A stretch of 64,000 nt of DNA from Agarophyton chilense (lineage: Eukaryota; Rhodophyta; Florideophyceae; Gracilariales; Gracilariaceae): assembly GCA_030374765.1 (NCBI GenBank), contig JARGXX010000090.1, positions 310,001 to 374,000 of the forward strand. The letters run 5' to 3'. The notes under the pieces were generated by a model that did no database searches, was not told the DNA's origin, and saw only the letters and a list, made by a program, of their open reading frames with translations. Both the position numbers and the translations under genes were made by a program. This document shows, in pieces, positions 1-11,410 of the stretch. Each line of letters opens with the position of its first letter. Position 1 is the first letter of the stretch.

Positions 1-1930
1 TTGGCAAAAATACGAAGAGTTGCTCGACAGCTTTAAGCTGACAAGAAGGTCACAATGTCGCGAGCTCCAAGGCTTCTATAAAACAATTGACGCACCTGTG
101 CCGAGTATAAAACTTATCTCGAAGATGTATGGGAATCGATTATTTTGTAGATGCTTAGAGACAATGAGCAGTCGCCAAACAAGAAAACCGAAATGTATAC
201 TCGCACATATTTTTTTAAAGATGGAATGTGATACTGGAAAAGTTCCAATGCAAAACGAACGTATGTTCCAAGTAACGAACAATTACGGCAAGAAGTAATA
301 GAAGAATCACATATGCCCGGACATGTTGGTTCAGAAAGGACGTACTACATATCTTCAAGGCATTTCTATTGGAAACGCATGTATGGTGATATACAGAGTA
401 ACGTACGCTGCTGTAAAGAGTGACAAGCGAACAAAGAAGAGAGGTATCTCAAGAAAGGCAAGATACATTCTCACGACATCACAGAGCAATGTTGGGATGT
501 GATTTGTATGGAGGTTTTAACCGAACTGCCAGCGACGGAAACAAGGAAGGACGCTGTTCTCGTAATCACTGAGAAACTCTCAAAGAAAGCCATATTTATA
601 GCCACCACGAAAAACATTTCGTCGTAGGAACTCGTACAGTTGCTCTTTAACTTTGTGTTCTCCAAGCATCGGATTCCACACACAACTACTCTAGATATAG
701 AAAAACTATTCAGAGCTAATTACTTTCAAGAATTGTCGAAAACTGTCAGCGTTAACTTGAACGTGGCTACGAAGAACCATCCGGAAACTGACGGCCAAAC
801 GAAGAATACGATTCCAACGTTATTCTCCATGATCAGAAGCGTTGTTCAGAAAGAACCGTGCCGTTGGGATAAAGCATTTTTTGAAATGGAATATCAATAC
901 AATTCTACTCCCAACCTAAGTACTGGCCTTTCTCCTTTCAAAGCCGACATGGAAAGGATACCTCATTCTCAACTAACAAAAATTATCAGGAAACCTGACA
1001 TGAAATGTCAAGCTGCTTGGGGCATAATGGAACAAAGAAATGCTTTTCGAAAACTGGCAAAGGACAGGCTTATGAACGCAGTTGCCTACCTAACTTTTCA
1101 GGAAATCAAGAAGAGAAGAGAAGAGAATGTCAAAGTCGGTGATTTAGTTGTGCTGAAAACAGAAAGGAGAGCTCTAGAACTGCGAAGATATGGAAGCTAA
1201 AGGTATTGGTCCCTCTTAAGTTCTTGAAGTCATGGGTTCTGTACCTTATAAGATCGAAATGCCAACGGGAGTGAAAAAAGCACACAACGTTTTCCATGTT
1301 TCCGGGTTGAAAAGTTTCCACAGAAGGGCGAAAGTATGAAAATTGCATTGACCTGCCATTTGAATGAACATCTTCGGCATTCAAATACAAAACCCTTGTG
1401 CAACATTTACATGACCAAGTACAAATATTCACGTGACAACTCTTCTTTACATGACCAAGTTCAAATACTCACGTGACAACTATCCAACACTAAGTATGCA
1501 ACGTCACTCCTGCTGAACAGCTCCACTATCTCTCTTTGCTTTCTTTGTCTACTTATACTGCTCTCCAGTTCGCAATCCTCAAGAAGACGACAGCGGGACT
1601 TCTCGATACCTCATATTCTATTAAAGCTTCTTATTTGTTCTACCTGCACCGCTCGATCTCAACAGTTCCTGCCGATAGCTCCAACCGATCTAAGTTCCCT
1701 CTCTTCCAAGAAAGACGAAGGTCTGTTATCAGTCGTCATCGATCCAGAAAAAAATCTGGAATAGGAACTATTGGCTGTCTAAGACATGAAAAGAGATAAT
1801 CGACGTTTTCCTATTTTGTTCAATTGGAAGGAGACAGCACTGAAGATGCAATCTAGATGAGAAAGACAAAGCTTGGTAATTGTAAAGAACTCATTAGACA
1901 GTTTAAGAACTATTCGCGGACGACAAGTTC
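1..1930 (+). mobile_element. Ty3/gypsy pol 3' fragment (fossil)
   Basis: This is the 3' part of a Ty3/gypsy polyprotein, cut by the left window edge. In order it shows an integrase zinc-binding module at about 300-420 (H..GHVGSERTYY, then FYW and paired cysteines), the integrase core at about 470-1000 with the family block NHPETDGQT near 775-801, a C-terminal VGDLVVL segment near 1130-1150, and a VFHVSGLKSF-like segment near 1290-1320. Weak chromodomain-like traces follow at about 1790-1920. It is broken, with at least half a dozen breaks, and looks old. No LTR was found on its right side. The family call is firm; the chromodomain is an inference. Confidence 0.85.
1406..1480. repeat. 40-bp tandem duplication
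   Basis: Two adjacent copies (1406-1445 and 1446-1480) share the sequence TTTACATGACCAAG followed by a CACGTGACAAC block, with two internal mismatches. The period is 40 bp. It lies in the decayed 3' part of the gypsy fossil and is probably a local duplication. Each copy contains a CACGTG E-box/G-box core, which may be chance. Confidence 0.8.
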
Positions 1931-2862
1931 AAAAGGGATATGAAAGTAACAAAAAAATTCATAGAACGGACGCTTACAGAGAACAATCATATTGCTGTTT
2001 GAAATTAGATTCAAACAAAGACCGTTCAATGCATTTGTAAGAACATCTCCAATTATATTGTAGAAGGAGACCAGGGAGTCTCTTTGTCTGTTTGGTAAAA
2101 AGTTATTGTTGTTAAAGAAAGACAGGGTACGAGAGCTACTCTTTCACGGTACCTGTGTGCTTGTGGTAGTTACTGCGCAGCGCAGTGCAAAAGAACTATC
2201 CGCAATGTGTCAGCAGCGGCAGTCATCAGGACGAAATACTGTCTTCTCCATGTGGAGAGGCCCTGCTCCCTTCGCTGCTGCGGGGTTTGTTTAAGAGTCC
2301 TGGGAGTTAGGCGAGACATCTGTGCGCGCTATATACGACCGCGATCCGTGCTGTAATAAGTGTCGCCCTTTGCGCCCTGTAGGATCCACAGTGCTATATT
2401 ATCTTTTGTATTAGAGCAGTTCAGTTTGTTTTGGCGACCTTATGAGGCCCAACCATTCTATTAGTATCACCAAAAAGTTTTGGTGCAATTCTATTTCCAG
2501 CTCTACACCGCGCAAAACTAGAGCTATAATTAGAGCCGAACCTGCCAAAAAATAAAACACGTTATCAGGTACTGTAACTGACTAGACAGGGGCAGCTATC
2601 TCATCTCCAAAGGTAATGTGTTGGAGCCAAAGGCCCACTCGTTGATTGGATAATTATTTCTCGCCTGATATTGTAGCAACAGAAAATTTGCAACAACGAC
2701 CTATATATATCTTTAATTCAGGGCTAAAATTTAGGGCGATGGTATTCTTGCTATTCCGGTCCGAACTACTTCCGCTCAATATATATGAAAAAAGTTCAAA
2801 TACAGAAAGTACTTAAACAGACTGTAAGGTAGAATCAGATAAACTATAAGTAGCGCTTCAGC
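1931..2862. other. No recognisable gene
   Basis: This stretch lies between the gypsy pol fossil and the left end of the piggyBac relic. Short open frames exist, such as one at 2106-2294, but none shows a domain, a coding-like composition or continuity with a known family. It could hold the decayed 3' LTR of the gypsy fossil; no second copy is present to prove it. Confidence 0.5.
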
Positions 2863-2923
2863 TAGTGTCTACACGCCCGGACGATTGGACAGACATGAGG
2901 CCGGCTTGGTCTCATATGAGGCC
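2863..2923. repeat. piggyBac left terminal inverted repeat
   Basis: TAGTGTC opens the repeat and GGTCTCATATGAGGCC (2908-2923) closes it. Both blocks recur inverted at 6600-6636, and further weaker similarity (AATAAAAAT.G) continues inward on both sides. Confidence 0.75.
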
Positions 2924-3559
2924 ATTTTTATTTCCCAAAAATTAATAAAAATCGCTAGTTTCCATATTGCAGCGGCGTTTTCTATTTTCTAAGTAGAAAA
3001 CTCATTTTTTAACCATGTTCCGCCATCTTTAAAGTACGTCCTTTAGACAGTTGTCTTCAGTAACATCAGCTCAGTTATTTCACGACCACTTGAAGATTGA
3101 TAAACAAAACGTTCAAACCTCGCCGAGTTCAAGGTATCCCGAAACCACCAACGGTAGCTTTACTATTTTTAAAAATTGTTATGGTCAAAACACCTATAAT
3201 TGTCTTCTTTTAAAGAAAAAAGAAAAAGATGACAGCCGCTGAAAAAATAGTTTCGTTAGAGACAATAATATATCTAGAAAGTTGTATAACGCAAATTGAA
3301 TTAGTAGGGGGATTAAGGTAATTTCAATTTATGCTTTATACTTTTAAAATGCCCCCTAAAATCCTTAAACACGCATGATGACACACGAACATCAATTATG
3401 TTGACTAAATCTTTTTTCAAATGTAATGAACTCCATGCAGATGATCTATAAAAAACTCACGGCCGGTTTCTCTGTGACATATATAAAAATTCATATCCTT
3501 GTACTTTTTGCATTATGAACAAAAAAGGTTTGATTTTTAATTAGTTTTGCAGACTTTGC

Positions 3560-6322
3560 ATCGTCCTAGATGAGTTTGAGACGTCTTGAAACCATTTGAT
3601 TACCTTACTTTCCGAGTATCCTTCATTACATGAATGCCGGTACCAACCATGTACGTTTTTTCTATTTTATTCTCTTCCTTACATTTTTTTTCACATTTTG
3701 AATAGAATCTCAGTTGTTATCTATTTATTCGTCTGCAAGACTACAATAGAAATCATGCGGTGTAACATTCAATGGATTCCGTTCGCATCCTTGCAAAGGT
3801 TCCAATCATCAACCACGCACGTTGTAAGCAAAGAAGTATTCACTCTATAAGACCATTATTTCACTTCGAACTTCTTTTTCATATTCAAATCATCTTGACG
3901 TGATCCATTTTGCCTATTCATTCTTAAGCAACAGGAATAGAGCTCCTCGCAAACCTCTGGAATAGAAATAGGAAGCAGTTTTTTGTTATTCCATCAGTTG
4001 TCGGCCATCTTTCAAGAGAAATTGGAGTTTATGGTTGGATACTGCTACAAGTGCTGATGAAATATATCCTCACACGGTTCACCCAGAGCGCGAATATCAT
4101 CTTCAGATCCAATTCAGGCATTATCGCCACCATCGACAGGTGATGGCCTCGAGCCGTCATTGTTAGTTCAGAAAGATGTTTTATAGGAAATATTCTTATA
4201 GCTATTTTTACAACCCCAACAAATCGCATTCCTCTTTTTAAAAGTTCTTAAGCTGTCTCAAAAGATACAAAATATGAATCGGTACAAAAGATTTGACCAG
4301 TTGCGAACCAATTTTCGACAAATCTCATGAAAACAGATGTTCCATGCGCATTTTCTGATTCAAAAGACTGTATATCTGGTTGTGTAGCTCCGATCATGAT
4401 TTCTATTTTTAGAATAATTCCATTCCTTCCAGAACACATTGTTGTAGAGCAACGCCCAGTTAAGGGATACTTGAAGATGCAACTCATAGAATGAGGATTG
4501 AACCCTCCGAGGGTTATGACTACGATCCCCTCTAAGGTGTGCTAAGGTGGCACTGTTTTCTGAAGTGAAAATTCGGATGGCCCATGGTTGGATTGGCCCC
4601 GTGATACACGTGGCTTAATTTTGGCACCGAATTTTGGATATTTGTTAGAACGTTGGACTTTTGGGCCCTGACAGTGGGATCTCCACGTGTATGGCCCTGA
4701 GCAGGTGTGCACTACTGTAGAGTTTAGTTAGTGGGCCCTACTTAGGGAGATGAGATCTGACAGTCCGAAGCTCAGAGTAAATGGTAACCAAGGTTGGTCT
4801 TCGATACCTTCAGAAGTTCTTCGTCGCCATCGTTTCGGCCTTAAAACCCGGAACGGGCTCTGGTTAGCAACGCCTGCGTAGGGACACGACTCCACTTGGA
4901 GAGTGCCCACGTTTGGGTTCCGTGCAACCACCCCCTTGGGACCGCTCAGACGACCTGCGTGCACGATACCCCGTGGGGGTTCTGCTTACTTGTTGCGTGC
5001 TTTTTGTGTTTCCTTTCGAGGACAGGTTTTCGCCCCTGTATTGGGTTTCTTTTGTTGTTTCGCACCTTTTCTGGTTCTCGGGTCCGGTGCCTGTTAGTGC
5101 CCGACCCTCGCCCCGTTTTTCCTCTTCGCCGGATTTTCCCCCATTCTTTGGGATACCCATACCCATTCCCGATCCAACGGTTTCTACCCCTCACCTCCGT
5201 CGGTACTGCCGGAATCCCCCGTGGGAGTTACACCCCACACTACGGGTGGAACGGAGGGCTCTGTCTCTGAGTCTGCCTCCCCCAGGGAGCGAGGCTTCGA
5301 ACACCTTGAGAGCACTTCCCGTCGCCGGGTTTTGCTCCACAATTGTCTTTAATTCACAACCACATTAAGGTTTCTTATTAATAGCAGTGTAGTGTGGAAG
5401 TTCAATTTCAATCCAGTTTCCCCCGAGTTCATGCCAAGGTGGCATGCTTTCTTCCACGCACAAAGTGTGTAACGGAGTTACGAACGCTTTCCGATGGTCA
5501 TTTATAGCTTTCAAAAGCTCAGAAACGCATGACCATCTGCATTCTTCTGTTATTTGATCGTTTTCAGAGCCAGTGAAAACGATAAAGTACTGAATATGTT
5601 CAAACCGATTACGTGACATGATCTTTTTGAGCTCGAAGATTCAATATATTTAGAAAGCGTTTTTTAGACAAAATTTATCTTCTATTTCAAAACTCAAAGC
5701 ATGTCAATAACACCATCAAACCAAAAAGCCTCAAATTTTGACCTCCTGTGGTCTGCTTTAACCCTTTTCCTTCCAGCCAAGAGATGTTAGATCCAACTAC
5801 TTTTTCCAAATGAGCTACAGGAAACATCCACATGATGAAATCGTATGAAGAGAGTCCCGAAGGTGCACGAATAGCGTAGATAAAATCTCCAACAGGTCCC
5901 GTGACTCTCCATTGATGCATTTGCACTGGAACATTCAGAGTCAAGGATACATTTTCCTTTGTCCATTTCGTCGAATGAACTTCCACAAAGCTGTCTTTCG
6001 TGTCATTGTTTGTCACAGTAGGATGCCTCAACGAATTCATTGTGTGACTATCATTGCCATCCGGGACAGTAGTTTGCTCTCCATTGTTCGAAGCTTTGTT
6101 AGTAACAGCAGTACCATTCATATCCACATTCAAATTGATGGCTTCTTGAGCAGTCTCAGAAACCATGACATGATCCCCAGTTATCACATTGCAAATTTTG
6201 ATAGTGCACACTTTCTCGCGACCAGGTAGTTCGAAGTTCAGGGTGACAAAAGTGTGTCTCCGAATATTTTTTAGAACAACGTCCACTTTTGTAACACTTC
6301 TGCTTAACATTTTCTTTTTCAA
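3560..6322 (-). pseudogene. piggyBac-type transposase (DDE_Tnp_1_7), dead
   Basis: Cut-and-paste transposase of the piggyBac superfamily. The N-terminal part (about 5690-6322) has LSSYDFIMWMFP and LRLFGLMVLL.CFEF. The middle part (5365-5620) has MSRNRFEHI and CVEESMPPWHELGG. The following part (4030-4487) has FCTDSYF and RFVGVVK. A C-terminal trace with RQNGSRQDD lies near 3880-3960. Known members have VDES at the first catalytic Asp and a D in the third block; here these read VEES and an N, so two of the three catalytic acids look lost, while the middle one (CTDSYF) is kept. The reading frame is interrupted by the solo LTR and by several stops and shifts downstream. It resembles piggyBac copies of oomycetes and algae, from memory. 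Confidence 0.85.
4443..5341. mobile_element. Solo LTR (899 bp) inside the piggyBac transposase
   Basis: The segment starts TGTAGAGCAA and ends GCTCCACA, so it has TG...CA ends with a short inverted match. It is flanked by the 5-bp duplication ATTGT (4438-4442 and 5342-5346). The piggyBac coding similarity stops at one edge and resumes at the other. These are the marks of an LTR retrotransposon that recombined down to one LTR. It is more GC-rich than its surroundings (about 4850-5340). No second copy or internal region is in the window, so the family is unknown; it does not match the LTRs of elements A, B or C by eye. The open frames read inside it are not genes. Confidence 0.85.
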
Positions 6323-6599
6323 TTGCCTTCCAAAGAAGCGCTAACAATCGCTCTTTGACGTGACGAGAAGCGCGCAGGTGTTTACTCTGATTCTCACTAC
6401 ACGTCGGGGATCCGTAGATGATGACATATTTGATAAATTATTAATGAATGGGGTAAAGATGATGTTTTTTACAAGTTATGGACGATTGTTTGTGATCTTT
6501 GAGGTTGAAGCCAGAAGAGAAGAAAATGTTGACAACATCTAGGCACAGAAATTTAAGGAAATTGACAAAGTTTACAATTTTTATTGATGTTGTAATTTT

Positions 6600-6636
6600 G
6601 GCCTCATATGAGACCAGTGGTCGTATTGACACTAAA
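6600..6636. repeat. piggyBac right terminal inverted repeat
   Basis: GGCCTCATATGAGACC at 6600-6615 is the exact reverse complement of 2908-2923. GACACTA at 6628-6634 mirrors TAGTGTC at 2863. This copy is shorter than the left one because it lacks the middle block. Confidence 0.75.
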
Positions 6637-6774
6637 GTTCGTAGTGCTCTACAGCGAGCAACCTATGCATAGAAAAAGTAATCCATGACCAGATGTAAAC
6701 GTAAACATTGTTTGTTATGGGCACAGAAAGCTCATCATCAAACGTGCCACCGTGGCAACCTTTCTAATGAGATG

Positions 6775-6864
6775 TGTGAGAGGAAGACTCTGCCTCCTTC
6801 TTTACTTGTCGCTATCGTCGTCGTTTGTGCGCTTAAGTGCGTCCTTGCACTGTAATGCTTGACT
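6775..6864 (-). repeat. copia 3' LTR (90 bp)
   Basis: Second copy of the 90-bp repeat, with 3 differences from 11321-11410, one of them at the inner terminal base. AGATG at 6770-6774 is the matching target duplication. No strong polypurine tract is seen on its inner side. Confidence 0.92.
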
Positions 6865-6891
6865 TTTCAGAAATGCGGCGCAGCAAGGTGT

Positions 6892-9800
6892 TCATGATGG
6901 TGTTTGACAGTCCCCGGTTGCTGCGTCGCATTTTGTTGCTGAATTGGGGAGGATGTTTAGTTGTCTGCGAAGTTCTTGGAATCTTGCCTTATGAAGAGAC
7001 TTCGTGAAGAGGTCGCCGAGCATTTGGGCTGTGGGTGTGCGGTGCAGCGTGATATGTTTCTCAGCAAGGTTGTGTTGTAAGTAGTGATGTCGAAGGTCAA
7101 GGTATTTTTTACGTTTTGTGGGAGCCTGGTTCTCTGCGATGAGTATCGCTGAGTTGTTGTCGATGTAATGAGGGGTTGGATGGTCAGACTTGAAAGGGGT
7201 TGCTTCCATAAGGTTTCGAAGCCATTTTGTATGGCGTGTCGCGTTTGTCGCTGCTATGTATTCCGATTCCGTTGTGGAGAGCGCTACTATATTTTGTTTT
7301 CTTGACAGCCAAGATATCGGTGTGTCATTGAAGAGGTGGACGTTGCCTGTGATCGACTTTCGATTTTTGGAATTGGCGAAGTCGGCATCGCTGAAGACCG
7401 TAAGAAGCTGCTGAGGATTTGGGGTTATCCGTTTGTGTAGTAGACCATTGGGGCGTGTGCCTTTCAAATAGTGGAGAAGGGATTTGAGGGCTTGTTGGTG
7501 GTGAGTTTGCCGGTGTGTCATGTGTTGGGCAAGCCTGTTCGTTGCGTACATGAGATCCGGGCGTGTGATGTCGGTAATGTGACGAATCTCTCCAAGTATC
7601 TGGCGGTACCTTGTTGCTTCTGCGTGAGTGAGGGGTGCGGTGGGGGGTTGTTGATCTAAATGCGCCAAGGAGTTGTACGGCGTTTGCGAAGGGTTGCAGT
7701 CTTGCATGTTTGTTTGCTGAAGAAGAGCGTCTTTGCTGTGGGGTTGTGCCACATGGATGTTGCCGTTGTTGGTGCGAGTTATGGTCCAGTTTAAGAACCT
7801 GGTGGGAGGGCCGAGCCTTTTGAGCTTATACTTTCGAAGAAGTTGTTGGTATAAGTCGTCTATGTGTTGTTGGGTTGTGCCAAGAACTAGAAAGTCGTCA
7901 ATAGTGGTGCTAACGACTGTATGCCCCGTGGATGTCTTCTTTGTGTACAGGCAGGGATCATGCTCCGATGCAGTGTAGCCGAGTTTTATGAGGAACTGTT
8001 TGAGGCCGTGGTTGTAGTAATACGCTGCTGGTGGAGAGCCGTATAGATTTTCTATTAATCGTCCGTACTTCCCTTCGTGTCGGTACGTGCCATTGAATTT
8101 GGGCATTTGTCGGACCTAAACTGGACGTTCGTATTGGTAGGACTCGTGAAGATATGCTGATTGAATGTCAAAGTGTTCTAGAGGGTAACCATATGCAGCG
8201 TGTGCTGCTATAATCATGCGTTGTGTTGTGCAATCTGCAGTGTAGGTTGTTATGTTTTTGGAGTCGAAGTGTAACCCCGGTTTCATTAGATCTCCTCGAA
8301 GATTGCAGCGTGCTTTGCGCTGTAAGATGTGACCTTCCGCGGATCGTTTATATCGATATAGCATCATTAGGAGAATGATGGATTCCTTGGGCGGAACAAA
8401 ACTGGCTGGTAGCCATTTTATGCTGGCGTACAGATCTATGTTTTGAAGTTCGTCATGGTGTGCTTTTTGCCACTTTTGTGCATCGGGGTACTGCCTGGCT
8501 TGTAAGAGCGTGGCCGGGGGTGGTGTGTCCAGCGTAGTTTTGTGGGGTGGACGTCTGGACCGATTAGCGCTCACTTTGAAGGCGGTCGTGGTCGTGCTGA
8601 CGGGGTCCGTTTGTAGATGATAGGGGTGAAAATCACTGGCTCGAAGGGTCTGATATTGGTTGTTGCGAAGGTTGAGCACTACTATGTGTCCAAGTAGGGT
8701 TGGGTACATATATCGTGCTGGGGCAGCGCGAGCATCGAGCTTTTTCTTCGGTGAGATTATTGGAATGGTGCCTAATTGTCCGAAAGTGAACATGTATTGC
8801 AGCTGCGGTTTGATACCGTACCACATGTAGTATGGTGATGTGCCTATGCCTGTGTTGTGAATCAAGTTGTATTTGAACAGTGCGTCCCTCGCGGCGTCTT
8901 CCCAGTACTCTTGGCCGAGCTTTGCCGTGTGAAGGAGGGCACGTACTGAATTCATAATCGTTCGATTGAAGCGTTCTGCTATGGAATTTTCCTGTGGTTG
9001 ATGTGGGGTCCTAAGGTGGTGTTGAACTTTGTATTTGGCGTATATGTTTTGAATCTTGTGGGATGTGTATTCTTTTGCATTGTCAGCTCGAGAATCATGT
9101 AGTGGATGTTTCATACGATGGCGGATGTGGTGCAGACTTTCATCTATGTGTTTCGGGATGTCTTTGCGGTCTTTGATGAAATGCTCTATTGCAAATCGGC
9201 TTGCTGCGCAGATTAGGAGAAGGAGGTGGTTGTTGCCATGAGTGGACGTGGGGGATATTGGTCCACAAGTATCAGAGCTGATATATACTCCTGTTTTGTG
9301 TTGGTGCGTTTTGCGTTTGTGCGCGCTGTTGGGTGGAGTTTGGCGTGCTGACATGCGCTGCAGCTAATGATGGCGTTGTGTAGTAACTTTTGCGGCATGT
9401 TCGGAATGAGGCCTAGACCCGCGGTTGTGGCGATTTTGTGGGGGTGAGCGTGATTTAGGCGTATGTGCCAGTTGTATAGGAGATTCTGTGGGCTTTTGCG
9501 AAGTGAGGCTCTGTGGGGAGTTGATAATTTGGAGAGGAGACATGTACTCTGTTGTTTCGGAAGGTCCACCGTGACTGGTGAGGATGTAGCACTTGATTTG
9601 GGTGTTGTTCGACTGGTTGGTCGTGATGTTAAGGTGGTGGGATGTGACGGTAAACATGGTATGATGCGATCAGGTTTTGATTTTTTGTGTGGTTTACGAC
9701 CTAGCGTGCGAGAGTTGTATGCTGTGCCGAGCTTTCCCTTAAATTGGTATTGATTGTTCCGCCATGGAGCTTGAGCTACTATATTCGGGGGGTATCGATG

Positions 9801-11081
9801 TGTGTCGATTATGTACCCAGCATGAGGAGTGAACGTAACTAGTCCGCATGTGTTGGCTAATTCGTTGACGGACAAGAGGTTATGCTTGATGTGTCGATTG
9901 GCTACCGCATAAACGGATATGGTGCGGTTACTGTGGTTCGGTTGGATTTTGATCTTCCCATGATGTGTGCATGGCATCTTAGAGTTCTTGGCGGTGTTGG
10001 TTAGTACAGTGTGCGAGAGGGGTTGCATGGAGGGAGTGTGAGTGCTGATATGCGTCGGGTGAGCTCCACTGTCTAGCAAAAACGTACTGTGAGGATTGTT
10101 GTCGAGATCGGAGGAGTTGTCGACGAGGGTGAATGACGATGAAAGTGGTGTTGGAGCTGGATTGAATTGTGGATGCTGGTAGGAAGATGGCGGAGTGTAT
10201 AAGGCATAGCTTCCCTGAAGGTTTGTGTAATGGGCCTGTGGCTTCATGCGATATTTGGGGTATCGACGGTCGTTGCATTCTTCGTCGGTGTGAATTGATT
10301 GTATGCCTAGTGAAGTGTGGAATCGGCATGGAGTGAGGCCAGGCGGGAGACGTCGTGGGGTGTATGCAGGACGTAGATAAGGTCGAAAGAGGCGGCGATA
10401 ACTCCCCCTGCCACGATAGTCCCCGGTGAAGCGGTACGGAGAATAGTCACCCGTGAAGGATGTGGAAGACGATGCTTGCGGTGTGGGTCCATGAATCGGT
10501 TGGTAAATCGTTGGCAGTTCTTTGAATGTGTGGAGGAATTGTTTCACTGTTTTTGGTTTCTGAATGAGAATGGGGCCGAGGATGGAGTTCAGTGTGCCGT
10601 TCTTGCGCAAACCGTGGATGACGAATTCGACGGTGGTTTCTTCCTCTTTAATGTTAGGGTACATGGCGGCGATGATTTTTTTGCGAATAGCTATGTGTGC
10701 CTTGACATAATCTTCTATGGTGGTGTCGTTTGTGAATGTGACATTTTCCGCCTCGATCTTCAGAAAGCGGTGGTCGTCCTTTGTTGACTGATCAATGTGT
10801 TGTTTGATGGATCTGATGAGTTCATGCGGTGTAGGTCGATCATCTGGTACCAAAAGAAGTCCTAGAACATGAGCTGGGACACTACTGAGTACTGCTGATC
10901 GCAGTTTTGACTTTTTCGTTGTGTATGCGTCAAGGTCAGCGGGATCAGTTGGTTCTGGAGGGTTTCCTGTAATGTGCAGTGTGGCTTTGATCGTGATGGC
11001 GTATGTTTCTAATGCCAACGACCAAAATGCGTAGTTCGAGGGGTCAAGCTCTTGGCGTTTGGGTGGGCGATCTGTGTCCAT
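6892..11081 (-). pseudogene. copia gag-pol polyprotein region (fossil)
   Basis: In minus-strand order: a gag-like N-terminal domain (about 10450-11081, with YAFWSLALETYA); aspartic protease LLDSGAHPTHI near 10080; the GAG-pre-integrase module HIRLNHAHP...CSACQHAKLH at about 9370-9480; integrase core at about 8800-9310 with HQPQENSIAERFNR; reverse transcriptase at about 7700-8450 with FDIQSAYLH and DDFLVLGT; RNase H at about 6960-7420 with FSDADFANSK and STTESEYIAA. The order integrase before reverse transcriptase defines Ty1/copia. About two breaks; the protein is otherwise close to full length. Confidence 0.92.
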
Positions 11082-11307
11082 GTTGTGGTATGAATGTGGT
11101 TGTTGCGTGTTATCTTGTGGGACGTGAGTGTCGTTTTGTTAGATGAGGGTATTGTGGTATAGTTCGGTGGTTATTTCAGTAATGTCCTTGTTGTGTTGCC
11201 GTCGTGCTCGACGGAGGGTGCGTTGGTCGTTCGATTCATGGTGCTGGCGGAGGTATGGAGAGGGGGTTGGGATTGACTACGATTATGTGTGCGGCAGTGG
11301 CAGCGAA

Positions 11308-11320
11308 TGGGCCCATAACC
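11308..11320 (-). other. copia primer-binding site (half tRNA-iMet)
   Basis: Immediately inside the 5' LTR the minus strand reads GGTTATGGGCCCA. This is complementary to the anticodon arm of initiator tRNA-Met (TGGGCCCATAACC around the CAT anticodon). Priming from an internal cut of tRNA-iMet is known for Drosophila copia and relatives; most LTR elements use the tRNA 3' end. Confidence 0.85.
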
Positions 11321-11410
11321 TGTGAGAGGAAGACTCTGCCTCCTTCTTTACTTGTCGCTATCGTCGTCGCTTGTGCGCTTAAGTGCGTCCTTGCACTGTA
11401 ATGTTTGACA
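11321..11410 (-). repeat. copia 5' LTR (90 bp)
   Basis: Read on the minus strand it starts TGTCAAACATT and ends CTCTCACA. It matches 6775-6864 at 87 of 90 positions. The target duplication AGATG follows at 11411-11415. Ninety bases is very short for a copia LTR. Confidence 0.93.

Larger units (their letters stand above)
2863..6636 (-). mobile_element. piggyBac DNA transposon relic with inverted ends
   Basis: A piggyBac-superfamily transposase fossil on the minus strand (about 3560-6322) sits between matching inverted ends. The 16 bases at 2908-2923 (GGTCTCATATGAGGCC) are the exact reverse complement of 6600-6615. Outside them TAGTGTC (from 2863) pairs with GACACTA (ending near 6634). The left end carries about 25 extra bases between the two matching blocks. 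A TTAA target duplication, usual for piggyBac, was not seen. A solo LTR (4443-5341) is inserted inside the transposase. The element is dead and moderately old. Confidence 0.8.
6775..11410 (-). mobile_element. Ty1/copia retrotransposon, nearly whole (fossil)
   Basis: A 4.6-kb element on the minus strand with 90-bp LTRs (11321-11410 as 5' LTR, 6775-6864 as 3' LTR) that differ at 3 positions. A 5-bp target duplication AGATG flanks it (6770-6774 and 11411-11415). LTR ends are TG...CA. The primer site at 11308-11320 touches the 5' LTR. The interior follows copia order: gag, protease, integrase, reverse transcriptase, RNase H. About two breaks are evident, so it looks fairly young. Small copia elements with short LTRs, such as the GalEa-like group, are known from red algae and crustaceans; the placement here is inference. 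Confidence 0.93.

Noticed and set aside
4728-5368. Overlapping open frames of up to 151 codons on both strands
   Set aside because: They lie wholly or almost wholly inside the solo LTR, overlap in several frames and reflect its GC-rich composition. No family motif.
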